Notes: generated by a model not told the origin, from the sequence alone. Counted from the first letter of the stretch, positions 25,866 to 34,567 are shown. The stretch is 64,000 bases of DNA from Prevotella sp. (GCA_017847725.1 JAGAXW010000010.1:62001-126000), one strand, 5' to 3'. A program made the numbers and translations.

Positions 25866-25896
25866 CAAAGGTACATCAATTATTTGGTACGACAAA
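25866..25896 (-). promoter_or_regulatory. Promoter of tRNA-Glu/rpsT
   Basis: On the minus strand TTTG (plus CAAA 25893-25896), a 19-bp spacer, then TACCTTTG (plus 25866-25873), both boxes perfect. The tRNA 5' end is 20 nt downstream. Confidence 0.8.
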
Positions 25897-25950
25897 ATTT
25901 TCTTTAAAAAAAATGCTGTTTTCTCGTGATTTTTGTCTAATTTCGCACCC

Positions 25951-26676
25951 ATGTTAGTCAAGACGCAGGCTTTTGTGCTGCACGCTTTCAAATATGGCGA
26001 GTCGCGGATGATTGTCGATATGTTTGCCCGGCAGGCGGGCAGACTGTCGTTTATCGTACCGGTTCCGAAGTCGCCTTCTTCGCGACTGAAGAAACAATAT
26101 TTCCAGCCCATGACACTGCTCGAGATCGAGGGCGACATCCGACAGCGGGCACAGCTGCACAAACTGAGAGACGCACGGCTGTATGCGCCCTATGGCTCCA
26201 TCCCCTTCTCGCCGGAAAAACTGGCTGTCTCGCTGTTTGTGGCCGAGTTTCTCTACCATGCGCTACGCTCTGAACAGCAGAACGAGCCGCTCTACGACTT
26301 TGTCAGCAACTCGATGCAGTGGTACGACGCAGCGACAACGGGATACGCCAATTTTCACCTGGCATTCCTGATGCACATGTCGCGATTCCTCGGGTTCTAC
26401 CCCAACCTCGACGACTATGCCGACGGGGACATCTTCGACCTGCGGGCGGCCAACTTTACCGAAGTGGTGCCTCTGCACCGCGACTTCCTGCAACCCGACG
26501 AGGCACGCCGCATCCAGCAACTGATGCGCATGAGCTTTCCCACCATGCACCTATACCGACTGTCGCATCACGACAGGAATCGCATCACAGAAGTGATGCT
26601 GCTCTACTATCGGCTGCACATCCCGCAATTCCCCGAGCTGAAGAGCATCGGGGTATTGCAGGACTTGTGGGCATAG
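25951..26676 (+). CDS. recO: DNA repair protein RecO
   Basis: Recombination mediator that, with RecR, loads RecA onto SSB-coated single strands. The 241-residue protein starts at ATG 25951 (MLVKTQAFVLHAFKYGESRMIVDMF), the usual OB-fold N-terminus; an in-frame TTG at 25933 is less likely. The C-terminal helical part (FLGFYPNLDDYADGDIFDLRAANF) fits Bacteroidetes RecO. No zinc Cys quartet is seen, as is common for this phylum. The gene ends 16 bp before the stop of the antiparallel metallo-beta-lactamase/rubredoxin gene. Confidence 0.9.
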   Translation: MLVKTQAFVLHAFKYGESRMIVDMFARQAGRLSFIVPVPKSPSSRLKKQYFQPMTLLEIEGDIRQRAQLHKLRDARLYAPYGSIPFSPEKLAVSLFVAEFLYHALRSEQQNEPLYDFVSNSMQWYDAATTGYANFHLAFLMHMSRFLGFYPNLDDYADGDIFDLRAANFTEVVPLHRDFLQPDEARRIQQLMRMSFPTMHLYRLSHHDRNRITEVMLLYYRLHIPQFPELKSIGVLQDLWA

Positions 26677-26692
26677 GGAGTAAGGGCACACG

Positions 26693-27634
26693 TCAGGCCT
26701 TATTGAACTTCTCCTTGCTCTGCTTGCAACGCGGGCAACGCCAGTCGGCGGGCAGGTCGTCGAAGGCTACGCCATCGTGCTCGGCAGGGTCGTATACGTA
26801 GCCGCAAATGGAGCAGACGTACTTGCCGGAACCTTCTTGCTTGGAGAAGTCGACTTCGGCTAAAACGGTTGGAACAGGATTGTCCAAGTCCATCACGCGC
26901 TTGGCCTCCAGGTTCTCGTATCCTTGAGGGGTGTGGGTGCCGCAATATACCGTGGGGTGCTTGCGGATGAACTCGCGGATGCGATTCTGAGTTTCACGGG
27001 CTGCAGGCAGGTCGTCGTAGACTACTGACAACTTGTCCTCGTAAAGTGCTTCGTCCACATAAGTGATGTCGCCGTGGATCATATAGAACAGGCCGTCCAT
27101 CTCTACGATGATGATGCTGTTGCCCTTGGTATGGCCCTTGGCCTTGATAAGGTAGATACCGTCTTGTATCTTCTGGCTCTCAGGGAAATTGTAGTAAGGG
27201 CCGTCGGTGTAGCTGACGGGGACCAGATTGGTCAGTCCCTGCAGCTCAGCAGCGTCCATCTCTTCTTGGTTGACGTATACCTTCGCATTGGGGAAACTCT
27301 TGAGCTCGCCCGAGTGGTCTGCATGACGATGGGTGAGCAGTATCTTTGTTACCTGCTCGGGCTTGTAGCCGAGTGCTTCGAAGGCTTCCATGTAGGTGCA
27401 GATGTCCTTACCCGTAAATCCAAACGAGTTCTCGTCGGGCACCTCCTCGGGTGTTCCGGCAGGCAGACCGGTATCCACGAGTATCACTTCGCTGCCGGTA
27501 TCTATGAGATAGTTCTGCAGGCTGCCACGATAGCGGATGTTGGGGTCGAACTTCTCTTTTCCTTCTTCACCACCCATGACGAATGGCTGGGTGTAGAAGC
27601 CGTCTTTTCTGAATTTTACTGCTTTTATTTCCAT
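26693..27634 (-). CDS. Metallo-beta-lactamase-fold hydrolase fused to rubredoxin
   Basis: The 313-residue cytoplasmic protein has two domains. Residues ~1-250 form a metallo-beta-lactamase fold: [10 protein letters not shown], the metal-binding [13 protein letters not shown] near residues 101-113 (HxHxDH), [25 protein letters not shown], and [10 protein letters not shown]. Residues ~262-310 are a rubredoxin: [20 protein letters not shown] followed by [13 protein letters not shown], with all four iron-binding Cys (CxxC ... CxxC). This resembles flavodiiron proteins without the flavodoxin domain, so electron transfer to a di-metal site (O2, NO or peroxide reduction) is attractive, but a hydrolase role is equally possible. 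It is last in an operon with ZIP transporter, winged-helix and ferritin-like genes, which supports a redox/metal stress theme. Confidence 0.85.
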   Translation of the reverse strand: MEIKAVKFRKDGFYTQPFVMGGEEGKEKFDPNIRYRGSLQNYLIDTGSEVILVDTGLPAGTPEEVPDENSFGFTGKDICTYMEAFEALGYKPEQVTKILLTHRHADHSGELKSFPNAKVYVNQEEMDAAELQGLTNLVPVSYTDGPYYNFPESQKIQDGIYLIKAKGHTKGNSIIIVEMDGLFYMIHGDITYVDEALYEDKLSVVYDDLPAARETQNRIREFIRKHPTVYCGTHTPQGYENLEAKRVMDLDNPVPTVLAEVDFSKQEGSGKYVCSICGYVYDPAEHDGVAFDDLPADWRCPRCKQSKEKFNKA

Positions 27635-27668
27635 AATATAATAAGTATTTGTTTAGTCATCTATCATT

Positions 27669-28448
27669 TTATCCCATAACAACGTCGAGCACCATCATCA
27701 GCACAAAGCCAACGGCAAAACCGATGGTGCTCAGATTGCTATGCTTGCCACTGGAAGCTTCAGGGATTAGTTCCTCGACAACCACATAGAACATGGCTCC
27801 CGCAGCAAAGGCTAACATATAGGGCAGCACCGGCGTGAGCAGCGACGACAGCAGGATGACAGCCAAACCGCCAATAGGCTCGACGGCACCACTAAGACTG
27901 CCTATCATGAAAGAGCGCCAGCGGGAGTTGCCCTCTGCACGCATCGGCATGGAGATGATAGCGCCCTCAGGGATGTTCTGGATAGCAATACCCAGCGATA
28001 CGGCTACTGCGGAAGCCAACGAGATATTGGCCACGCCCTGTTCGGCTCCGGCAAATACCACACCCACTGCCATGCCCTCGGGCAGGTTGTGGATGGTGAC
28101 GGCCAATGCCAGCATTGCTGTTCGCGACAGTCTAGAGCGGGGTCCCTCGGGGGTGTCTGTGCCGATATGCAGGTGGGGCGTCAGTTCGTCGAGCAACAGC
28201 AGGAAACCCATGCCCAACAGAAAACCGACGGCTGCAGGCAGTACCGACAGGACGCCTTTCGACTCCTCCATCTCCATAGCAGGAATGAGCAGCGACCACA
28301 CACTGGCGGCCACCATGACACCCGAGGCAAATCCCAACAAAGATTTCTGTACCCGCTCCGGCATCGCGTCTTTCATCAAGAAGACGAATGCCGAACCGAG
28401 TACTGTTCCTAATAGGGGTATTAGTAGGCCTAACGCTATGGTTGTCAT
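27669..28448 (-). CDS. zupT: ZIP-family divalent metal transporter
   Basis: The 259-residue inner-membrane protein of the ZIP family should import Zn2+, Fe2+ or Mn2+. About eight spans are visible. The metal-site helices TM4 and TM5 carry TIHNLPEGMAVGVVF (HNxPEG) and IAIQNIPEGAIIS (QNxPEG), the diagnostic pair. The second site has Gln-Asn where many ZupT proteins have HNxPEG, placing it in the GufA-like branch. Its ATG overlaps the stop of the 57-residue winged-helix gene by 4 nt (ATGA), so expression is coupled. The rest of the operon (ferritin-like protein upstream, MBL-rubredoxin downstream) favours iron or manganese as substrate (inference). Confidence 0.9.
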   Translation of the reverse strand: MTTIALGLLIPLLGTVLGSAFVFLMKDAMPERVQKSLLGFASGVMVAASVWSLLIPAMEMEESKGVLSVLPAAVGFLLGMGFLLLLDELTPHLHIGTDTPEGPRSRLSRTAMLALAVTIHNLPEGMAVGVVFAGAEQGVANISLASAVAVSLGIAIQNIPEGAIISMPMRAEGNSRWRSFMIGSLSGAVEPIGGLAVILLSSLLTPVLPYMLAFAAGAMFYVVVEELIPEASSGKHSNLSTIGFAVGFVLMMVLDVVMG

Positions 28449-28618
28449 TTAGCGGGTTCCCACTTGCAGCGAACGGGTGAAACAATGGCACCTTCCTTTT
28501 TCAGTTCGGCAAAAGCCTTGTCCACTTCCTTGCGGTCGGCACCCAGTGCCTTGGTCACGTCGCCGGCGGAGACGGGCTTGCCGGCCTCACGCATAGCCTG
28601 TAATACTTGCTCTTTCAT
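28445..28618 (-). CDS. 57-residue winged-helix protein
   Basis: The short gene encodes MKEQVLQAMREAGKPVSAGD, continuing VTKALGADRKEVDKAFAELK and ending SPVRCKWEPAK. The pattern helix-(GKPVSAGDV)-helix-recognition helix-(KKEGAIVSP)-strand is a minimal winged-helix DNA-binding fold of the MarR/ArsR or DprA C-terminal kind, with no sensor domain. The stop overlaps the zupT start by 4 nt (ATGA). The start ATG at 28618 is 28 nt after the ferritin-like stop. Position and coupling make it a candidate local regulator of this operon. It could also be a partner for another protein; no ligand or target is known. Confidence 0.7.
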   Translation of the reverse strand: MKEQVLQAMREAGKPVSAGDVTKALGADRKEVDKAFAELKKEGAIVSPVRCKWEPAK

Positions 28619-28646
28619 AATTATATTAGTAGTTTGATTAGTTGTC

Positions 28647-29102
28647 TTACATCTGCTTCAGCAGCCAGTTCTGCGCACCGATGCACTCAATCATCTCAAC
28701 GGCGCCCTGACTCCAGTAGAGGTCTTCCTCCTCGTCCTTCAGATAGCCAACCATAATCTCGTAAGTGGTGGGGTCGTTAATCAGGGTCTCGCAGCACTTG
28801 TAGAGCAGGTCAACACCAGCTACCTGAATCTCGAGGTCGGCCTTGATATAGTCGATAGGGTTCTTGATGAGCTCGCGGGTCTTGGCACCGTCGAACTTGA
28901 TGTCGCCACCCAGGTCGAGGATGCGCTCGTTGAACTTCTCTACCCACTCCATCTCCTCGTTGAAGTGGTCAACATACTTCTGGCCGAGCTTCTCAAAGCC
29001 CTGAGCCTTGAAGATCTGTCCCTGGAGCTTGTGTACGAGTGCGCCCTCTGTCAGGCCTGTAGCGAAAAACTGTAATGCTTCGATTGATTTGTTCTTGTCC
29101 AT
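28647..29102 (-). CDS. Ferritin-like (bacterioferritin/Dps-related) protein
   Basis: The 151-residue four-helix protein MDKNKSIEALQFFATGLTEGALVHKLQGQIFKAQGF ... has carboxylate-rich helices: GLTEGALVHKLQ, YVDHFNEEMEWVEKFNERI, KADLEIQVAGVDLLYKCCE and LKDEEEDLYWSQGAVEMIE. The Glu and His residues match the ligand pattern of ferritin-like di-iron proteins, probably of the bacterioferritin/Dps kind. Iron storage or peroxide detoxification is the expected role. It is the first gene of the operon, under a perfect promoter at plus 29144-29175, divergent from an AraC gene. Confidence 0.75.
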   Translation of the reverse strand: MDKNKSIEALQFFATGLTEGALVHKLQGQIFKAQGFEKLGQKYVDHFNEEMEWVEKFNERILDLGGDIKFDGAKTRELIKNPIDYIKADLEIQVAGVDLLYKCCETLINDPTTYEIMVGYLKDEEEDLYWSQGAVEMIECIGAQNWLLKQM

Positions 29103-29143
29103 AGTTGTATTTCTTTAATATTAATAAATGATGTTTGTGGATG

Positions 29144-29175
29144 CAAAAATACGACTAATTTGTTGTACCACCAAA
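29144..29175 (-). promoter_or_regulatory. Promoter of the ferritin-like/zupT operon
   Basis: On the minus strand TTTG (plus CAAA 29172-29175), 20 bp, then TATTTTTG (plus 29144-29151). The leader is about 36 nt. Only 54 bp separate this promoter from the divergent araC -7 box at 29229. Confidence 0.8.
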
Positions 29176-29242
29176 TACTAAATGATACAAAAGTTGTCTG
29201 AAACGATACATGTTTGAAAATAAAGTTGTATCTTTGCAAACG

Positions 29243-30130
29243 ATGTATAGCCTCAGAGAAGCCTGGGTTAAGATGCACGGGTGTGAACCCGTAGAGCAGT
29301 GGGATGGTAAAATCTATTGCAACGAAACCGATTCCGCTATTACTTTTCGTGCCAACGAGACGCATGGCTACATGGCTGCCTATACGTTTACGCTGGTTTT
29401 GGAGGGTTCGCTACGCATCATCTATAATGGTCAGGAGCTGGTGCTACAACCCGACGATATCTACATGTATTCGCCAGGACTGCCCGTCACGATTGTTGAG
29501 GCATCTGCTGACTATCACGGCATCTGTCTGTTGGCCGACGAACGCGCCACCATCGAGTCACCCACCGTTCACGACCTGGTACACATCGCCTATGCACCCA
29601 TCGTACAGTTGCATCAGCCCCTGTTGGCACTGAAGCACGACGATGTCAAGCGACTCTTCGACAAAATGCTGGAGATAAGGGACTATCTGCACTCAGACCA
29701 TATCTACAAGGAAAAGATATTGCAGATGCTCTATGCCGTCTTCCTCCTCGACCTGCAAAATGCTCAAGAGAAGGCCATCCCACAGCGCACGGTACCACAG
29801 CGCGTGGAAGAGATATTCATCGGTTTCCAACGCCTGCTGCCCTTGCACTTTTCTGAGCATCACGACATCGGTTTCTATGCCGACCAACTGCATATCTCGC
29901 CTGTCTACCTCTCACGGGTGGTCCGCCAGGTGACGGGCCGCACCGTCGTTGACTATATCAACCAGTTTCTCGTCATGGAAGCCACCTTCCTGTTGCGCAC
30001 TTCTAATCATACCATCACCCAGATAGCCGAACGGCTGCATTTTGCCGATCTGCCCAGTTTTAGCAAATTCTTCATTCGTCTGAAAGGATGCTCACCCAAA
30101 GAATATAGAAACAGAGAGTATAGCAAATAA
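29243..30130 (+). CDS. AraC-family transcriptional regulator
   Basis: Start at ATG 29243 (MYSLREAWVKMHGCEPVEQW) gives 295 residues. The open frame continues up to 29210, but TATCTTTG at 29229-29236 is a -7 box inside that extension, so the mRNA begins at or just before 29243; ATG 29276 is the next choice. The N-terminal half is a cupin-type sensor (TLVLEGSLRIIYNGQELVLQPDDIYMYSPGLP). The C-terminal half has two HTH units: IGFYADQLHISPVYLSRVVRQ and TITQIAERLHFADLPSFSKFFIRLKGCSPKEYR. It is divergent from the ferritin-like/ZIP operon by about 140 bp and may regulate it (inference). Confidence 0.85.
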   Translation: MYSLREAWVKMHGCEPVEQWDGKIYCNETDSAITFRANETHGYMAAYTFTLVLEGSLRIIYNGQELVLQPDDIYMYSPGLPVTIVEASADYHGICLLADERATIESPTVHDLVHIAYAPIVQLHQPLLALKHDDVKRLFDKMLEIRDYLHSDHIYKEKILQMLYAVFLLDLQNAQEKAIPQRTVPQRVEEIFIGFQRLLPLHFSEHHDIGFYADQLHISPVYLSRVVRQVTGRTVVDYINQFLVMEATFLLRTSNHTITQIAERLHFADLPSFSKFFIRLKGCSPKEYRNREYSK

Positions 30131-30232
30131 GTTACATCCACCTACTTATATATTAACATATTCAAAGGCATCGCTGATTAGTTTTTCTTTTTTCAATCGC
30201 TATATTATGAAAAATAATTGTAACTTTGCGAC

Positions 30233-32104
30233 ATGATTCTAAAATACGATGTTATAGTGATAGGAGGCGGACATGCTGGTTGCGAAGCCGCAACAGCTGC
30301 TGCCAACATGGGAGCACATACGTGTCTGGTCACAATGGATATGAACAAGATAGCACAAATGTCGTGCAACCCTGCTGTTGGTGGAATTGCCAAAGGGCAA
30401 ATCGTGCGCGAAATCGATGCATTGGGCGGACAGATGGCACTTGTTACGGATGCAACAGCTATACAGTTTCGAATGCTCAATCGCTCGAAAGGACCTGCCG
30501 TATGGAGCCCAAGAGCTCAATGCGACAGAGGAAAATTCATCTGGAAGTGGAGACAGACTCTTGATGAAACCGAACAACTGGACATCTGGCAGGATCAGGC
30601 AGACGAGCTCATCGTAGAACAGGGCGAGGTCGTAGGCATCAAAACCATTTGGGGGTGCGAGATAAAGGCTAAAGCCGTGATAGTAACTGCCGGCACTTTC
30701 CTCAACGGTCTCATGCATATCGGACGACGAATGGTGGCCGGCGGACGAATCGCCGAACCTGCCGTGCCCCATTTTACGGAAAGCATTACTCGTCATGGTA
30801 TCACATCGGCACGTATGAAAACGGGTACTCCCGTCCGCATTGACAAACGTAGCGTGCACTTCGAGGACATGGAACGTCAGGATGGAGAAAACGGGTACTA
30901 TAAATTCTCGTATCTCAACCTATCACGCCCCCTCGAACAACTGCCCTGCTGGGTATGCTATACCAACGAAGAAGTGCACCAGACACTAAGAAGCGGATTA
31001 AACGACTCTCCACTATATAATGGACAGATAAAAAGTATCGGACCACGTTATTGCCCGTCAATAGAAACAAAACTGGTTACTTTTCCTGACCGCCCGCAAC
31101 ACCTGCTGTTCTTAGAACCGGAAGGAACAGAAACCAACGAAATGTATCTGAACGGATTCTCGTCCAGCCTGCCCATGGATGTACAAATAGAGGCACTCAG
31201 AAAGATTCCAGCGCTCAGAGATGTGAGAGTCTACCGCCCTGGCTATGCCATCGAATACGACTTCTTTGACCCTACCCAACTTAAACACTCGTTGGAATCA
31301 AAGATTATCAAAGGATTGTTCTTTGCCGGACAAGTGAATGGCACTACTGGTTATGAGGAGGCAGGCGGACAGGGAACGATTGCAGGAATCAATGCAGCTC
31401 TGTACTGTGGCGGCGGCACCCCACTCATCCTACACCGCGACGAGGCATATATAGGGGTTCTCATCGACGACCTGGTTACAAAAGGGGTGGATGAACCCTA
31501 TCGTATGTTTACATCCAGGGCTGAGTATCGCATATTACTTAGGCAAGATGATGCTGACGCACGACTTACAGAAAAGTCATATAAACTTGGATTGGCTAAA
31601 AGAGAACGATACGACTGGTGGCTTCAGAAAAAACAAGCTATAGAGGAAATAGTAGAATTCTGCCACACATTTGCCATTAAACCCAAATTGGTTAATAGCG
31701 CTCTGGAAGCTGTTGGTTCCACCCCTCTTAACTTTGGATGTAAACTGGACGAACTGGTGGCCCGACCAGAACTCAACTTCGAAAAACTGCTCCATATCGT
31801 TCCTGAATTAAAAGCCATCATCGAACAACTGCCTAACAGAAAAGAAGAAATTGCGGAAGCAGCGGAAATCAACATCAAATATAGAGGATATATCGAACGC
31901 GAAAAAATGGTAGCCGAGAAAATGCATCGACTCGAGAATATCAAAATAAAAGGTAAGTTCGATTATCCAAACTTGAACGCTATTTCAATAGAAGCAAGAC
32001 AAAAATTAGAAAGAATACAACCAGAAACACTTGCACAAGCAAGTAGAATTCCTGGAGTATCACCCAGCGACGTTAATGCCATGCTGGTATTATTAGGCAG
32101 ATAA
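30233..32104 (+). CDS. mnmG: tRNA uridine-5-carboxymethylaminomethyl modification enzyme MnmG (GidA)
   Basis: FAD-dependent enzyme that, with MnmE, builds cmnm5 at wobble U34 of tRNAs. The 623-residue sequence is complete: FAD loop IVIGGGHAGCEAATAAANMG near residues 8-27, SCNPAVGGIAKGQIVREIDALGG (conserved Cys region), MLNRSKGPAVWSPRAQCDR, GTFLNGLMHIG, and the C-terminal helical domain ending RIPGVSPSDVNAMLVLLGR. TAACTTTG at 30221-30228 ends only 4 nt before the ATG, so the mRNA is probably leaderless. gidA often lies near the replication origin, and here it sits about 9 kb from the proposed oriC with a parS site at its stop codon. Confidence 0.95.
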   Translation: MILKYDVIVIGGGHAGCEAATAAANMGAHTCLVTMDMNKIAQMSCNPAVGGIAKGQIVREIDALGGQMALVTDATAIQFRMLNRSKGPAVWSPRAQCDRGKFIWKWRQTLDETEQLDIWQDQADELIVEQGEVVGIKTIWGCEIKAKAVIVTAGTFLNGLMHIGRRMVAGGRIAEPAVPHFTESITRHGITSARMKTGTPVRIDKRSVHFEDMERQDGENGYYKFSYLNLSRPLEQLPCWVCYTNEEVHQTLRSGLNDSPLYNGQIKSIGPRYCPSIETKLVTFPDRPQHLLFLEPEGTETNEMYLNGFSSSLPMDVQIEALRKIPALRDVRVYRPGYAIEYDFFDPTQLKHSLESKIIKGLFFAGQVNGTTGYEEAGGQGTIAGINAALYCGGGTPLILHRDEAYIGVLIDDLVTKGVDEPYRMFTSRAEYRILLRQDDADARLTEKSYKLGLAKRERYDWWLQKKQAIEEIVEFCHTFAIKPKLVNSALEAVGSTPLNFGCKLDELVARPELNFEKLLHIVPELKAIIEQLPNRKEEIAEAAEINIKYRGYIEREKMVAEKMHRLENIKIKGKFDYPNLNAISIEARQKLERIQPETLAQASRIPGVSPSDVNAMLVLLGR

Positions 32105-32120
32105 TGTTTCACGTGAAACT
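32105..32120. other. parS-like site 1
   Basis: TGTTTCACGTGAAACT matches the bacterial consensus TGTTTCACGTGAAACA at 15 of 16 positions and contains the perfect 14-bp palindrome GTTTCACGTGAAAC. It starts one base after the mnmG stop codon. Such sites are bound by ParB for chromosome partition; they are known to cluster near oriC. Confidence 0.8.
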
Positions 32121-32155
32121 AAAGTAACTATAAATAACGATAAAAACTAAGATTT

Positions 32156-32683
32156 ATGAACAACAAAACACTGCTTGAGAACTTAAGAAGCGTTCCTGAT
32201 TTCCCCAAAAAAGGAATTAATTTTAGAGACGTTACTACCCTCTACAAAAGTGGGGAGTGTATGAGAATCATGCTTGACGAACTGGAAGAAATCTACAAAG
32301 ACAAAGGTATCACCAAGATTGTCGGCATTGAAAGTAGAGGATTTATAATGGCTGCAGCATTAGCAGGCCGACTGGGTTGTGGTATGGTTATGGCAAGAAA
32401 GCCAGGAAAACTGCCTTCTACAGTAATAAAGGAATCGTTTAGCAAAGAATACGGCGTAGATACCATCGAAATGCACATCGATTCTATTGACGAAAATGAC
32501 GTTGTACTGATTCACGACGATCTGCTTGCAACAGGTGGAACAGCCAAAGCGGCCTACAAATTAGTCCAGCATTTTCATCCCAAGAAAACATACATGAATT
32601 TCATCATTGAAATAAAAGACGAGGGACTGCATGGCCGTGATTTATTTAAGGACATAGAACTAACTACGCTAATGACGCTGTAG
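32156..32683 (+). CDS. apt: Adenine phosphoribosyltransferase
   Basis: Salvages adenine to AMP using PRPP. The 175-residue protein begins MNNKTLLENLRSVPDFPKKGINFRDVTTLYK, with the Apt family segments KIVGIESRGFIMAAALAGRLG, ARKPGKLP and the PRPP-binding loop VVLIHDDLLATGGTAKAA near residues 118-135. Length and motifs are normal. The gene is flanked on both sides by parS-like palindromes, the second of which overlaps its stop codon. No separate promoter is obvious, so it may be transcribed with mnmG and uvrC. Confidence 0.95.
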   Translation: MNNKTLLENLRSVPDFPKKGINFRDVTTLYKSGECMRIMLDELEEIYKDKGITKIVGIESRGFIMAAALAGRLGCGMVMARKPGKLPSTVIKESFSKEYGVDTIEMHIDSIDENDVVLIHDDLLATGGTAKAAYKLVQHFHPKKTYMNFIIEIKDEGLHGRDLFKDIELTTLMTL

Positions 32684-32697
32684 TTTCACGTGAAACA
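32682..32697. other. parS-like site 2
   Basis: AGTTTCACGTGAAACA matches the parS consensus at 15 of 16 positions (first base differs) and has the same 14-bp palindrome as site 1, 577 bp away. It lies between the apt stop codon (32681-32683) and the uvrC ATG (32705), so selection has kept it in a very small gap. Confidence 0.8.
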
Positions 32698-32704
32698 TCA
32701 AACT

Positions 32705-34528
32705 ATGACAAAGGAAGAGAACGAGGCTCGATTAGCCAAGTTAAAGGGAATAGTAAGTGCGCTACCAGAAAAGCCTGGGAGCTATCAGTATTTTGACGCT
32801 GAAGGGACTATCATCTATGTAGGGAAAGCCAAAAACTTGAAAAATCGAGTCTCCTCCTACTTCCACACAGAAGTAGACCGCTTTAAGACAAAAGTATTAG
32901 TATCCAAAATATGGGATATAAGCTACACAGTTGTTAACACTGAGGAAGATGCCCTACTTCTGGAAAATGCACTAATAAAGAAATACAACCCGCGCTACAA
33001 CGTACTCCTGAAAGATGGTAAAACGTATCCCAGCATCTGCGTTACAAAAGAGTACCTGCCTCGCATCTTCAGCACACGAAATATAAACAAGAAATGGGGA
33101 ACATATTACGGACCCTACTCCCATATTTCGTCCATGTATGCCGTACTTGAACTGATCAAGAAGTTATACCATCCCAGAACATGCAGACAACCCATCACAA
33201 AAGAAGGGATAGAAGCTAAGAAATACCAGGTATGTCTGGAATATCACATCAAAAACTGTGGAGCACCCTGTATTGGCAAACAATCGCTGGAAAACTACCA
33301 AAAAAACATCGAACAAGTACGTGAAATACTAAAAGGAAACACACGACAGGTACTTCGCGACATGAGGCGTGAGATGGAAAACCTGGCTGAAGAACTACGC
33401 TTTGAAGAAGCAGAAGAGATAAAACGCCGATACATCCTGATAGAACAGTTTGTGGCAAAGAGCGAGGTGGTGAGCCACACCATAGACAACGTAGACGTTC
33501 TGACAATTACCAACGACGAAAAAATCGCTTTTATCAACTATATACATGTATCAAACGGACAGATCAACCAGTCATTTACGTTTGAATACAAAAAGAAACT
33601 GGAAGAAACAGATGAAGAACTGCTACAGCTGGCTATCGTCGAAATGAGAGAACGATTTAAAAGTTCAGCAAAGGAAATAATCCTGCCTTCTGAGATAGAC
33701 ATAGACCTCGACGGGGTGACCATTACCGTACCACAACGAGGAGACAAAAAGACGCTCTTGGAGCTGTCACTCATGAATGGTAAACAATATAAGTTCGACC
33801 GTTTGAAACAAGCTGAAAAACTGAATCCAGAACAGAAACAAGTTCGATTAATGAAAGAATTGCAAGATCTGTTGCATTTGCCAAAACTACCCTATCAAAT
33901 AGAATGTTTCGACAACTCCAATATCTCAGGTGCAGATGCTGTGGCAGCATGTGTGGTTTTCAAAAAAATGAAGCCATCCAAGCAAGACTACCGCAAGTAC
34001 AATATCAAGACAGTTACAGGACCTGACGATTACGCTTCCATGAAAGAAATCGTACACAGACGCTATACCAGGTTATTAGAGGAAAACGAACCCCTACCCG
34101 ACCTCATTGTTGCAGATGGTGGAAAAGGCCAGATGGAAGTCATTAGACAAGTTATTCAAGACGAACTACAGCTTGATATCCCCATAGCAGGTCTGGCAAA
34201 AGACAATAGACATCGTACTAACGAACTGCTTTACGGATTTCCGCCAAGAGTGATTGGCCTGAAAACAGAAAGTGAACTGTTTCGCGTACTGACACACCTG
34301 CAAGACGAGGTCCATCGCTTTGCAATAACATTCCATAGGGAAAAACGCTCTAAACACGCACTACACTCAGAGCTGGACGATATAAAAGGTATTGGTCCGA
34401 AAACACGTGACGAACTACTGAAGGAGTTCAAGAACGTCAAGAAAATACGCAACGCAGAGATTGAAGAACTCTCAACGATTATAGGACCCTCAAAGGCACA
34501 AATCGTATACCAATATTTCCATAAATAA
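32705..34528 (+). CDS. uvrC: Excinuclease ABC subunit C
   Basis: Makes both incisions during nucleotide excision repair. The ATG at 32705 (MTKEENEARLAKLKGIVSALPEKPGSYQYF) gives 607 residues; a GTG at 32690 would lie inside the parS palindrome and is rejected. Domains in order: GIY-YIG nuclease (GTIIYVGKAKNLKNRVSSYF near residues 35-55), the Cys-containing linker (CRQPITKEG ... CLEYHIKNCGAPC), UVR motif (DMRREMENLAEELRFEEAEEIKRRYILIE), RNase H-like 5' nuclease (IECFDNSNISGADAVAACVVF, LIVADGGKGQMEV), and a C-terminal helix-hairpin-helix (LDDIKGIGPKTRDELLKEF). All key residues appear present. Confidence 0.95.
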   Translation: MTKEENEARLAKLKGIVSALPEKPGSYQYFDAEGTIIYVGKAKNLKNRVSSYFHTEVDRFKTKVLVSKIWDISYTVVNTEEDALLLENALIKKYNPRYNVLLKDGKTYPSICVTKEYLPRIFSTRNINKKWGTYYGPYSHISSMYAVLELIKKLYHPRTCRQPITKEGIEAKKYQVCLEYHIKNCGAPCIGKQSLENYQKNIEQVREILKGNTRQVLRDMRREMENLAEELRFEEAEEIKRRYILIEQFVAKSEVVSHTIDNVDVLTITNDEKIAFINYIHVSNGQINQSFTFEYKKKLEETDEELLQLAIVEMRERFKSSAKEIILPSEIDIDLDGVTITVPQRGDKKTLLELSLMNGKQYKFDRLKQAEKLNPEQKQVRLMKELQDLLHLPKLPYQIECFDNSNISGADAVAACVVFKKMKPSKQDYRKYNIKTVTGPDDYASMKEIVHRRYTRLLEENEPLPDLIVADGGKGQMEVIRQVIQDELQLDIPIAGLAKDNRHRTNELLYGFPPRVIGLKTESELFRVLTHLQDEVHRFAITFHREKRSKHALHSELDDIKGIGPKTRDELLKEFKNVKKIRNAEIEELSTIIGPSKAQIVYQYFHK

Positions 34529-34567
34529 AGTTTTGGAATATTCAAATAAAATAGTTATCTTTGCATC

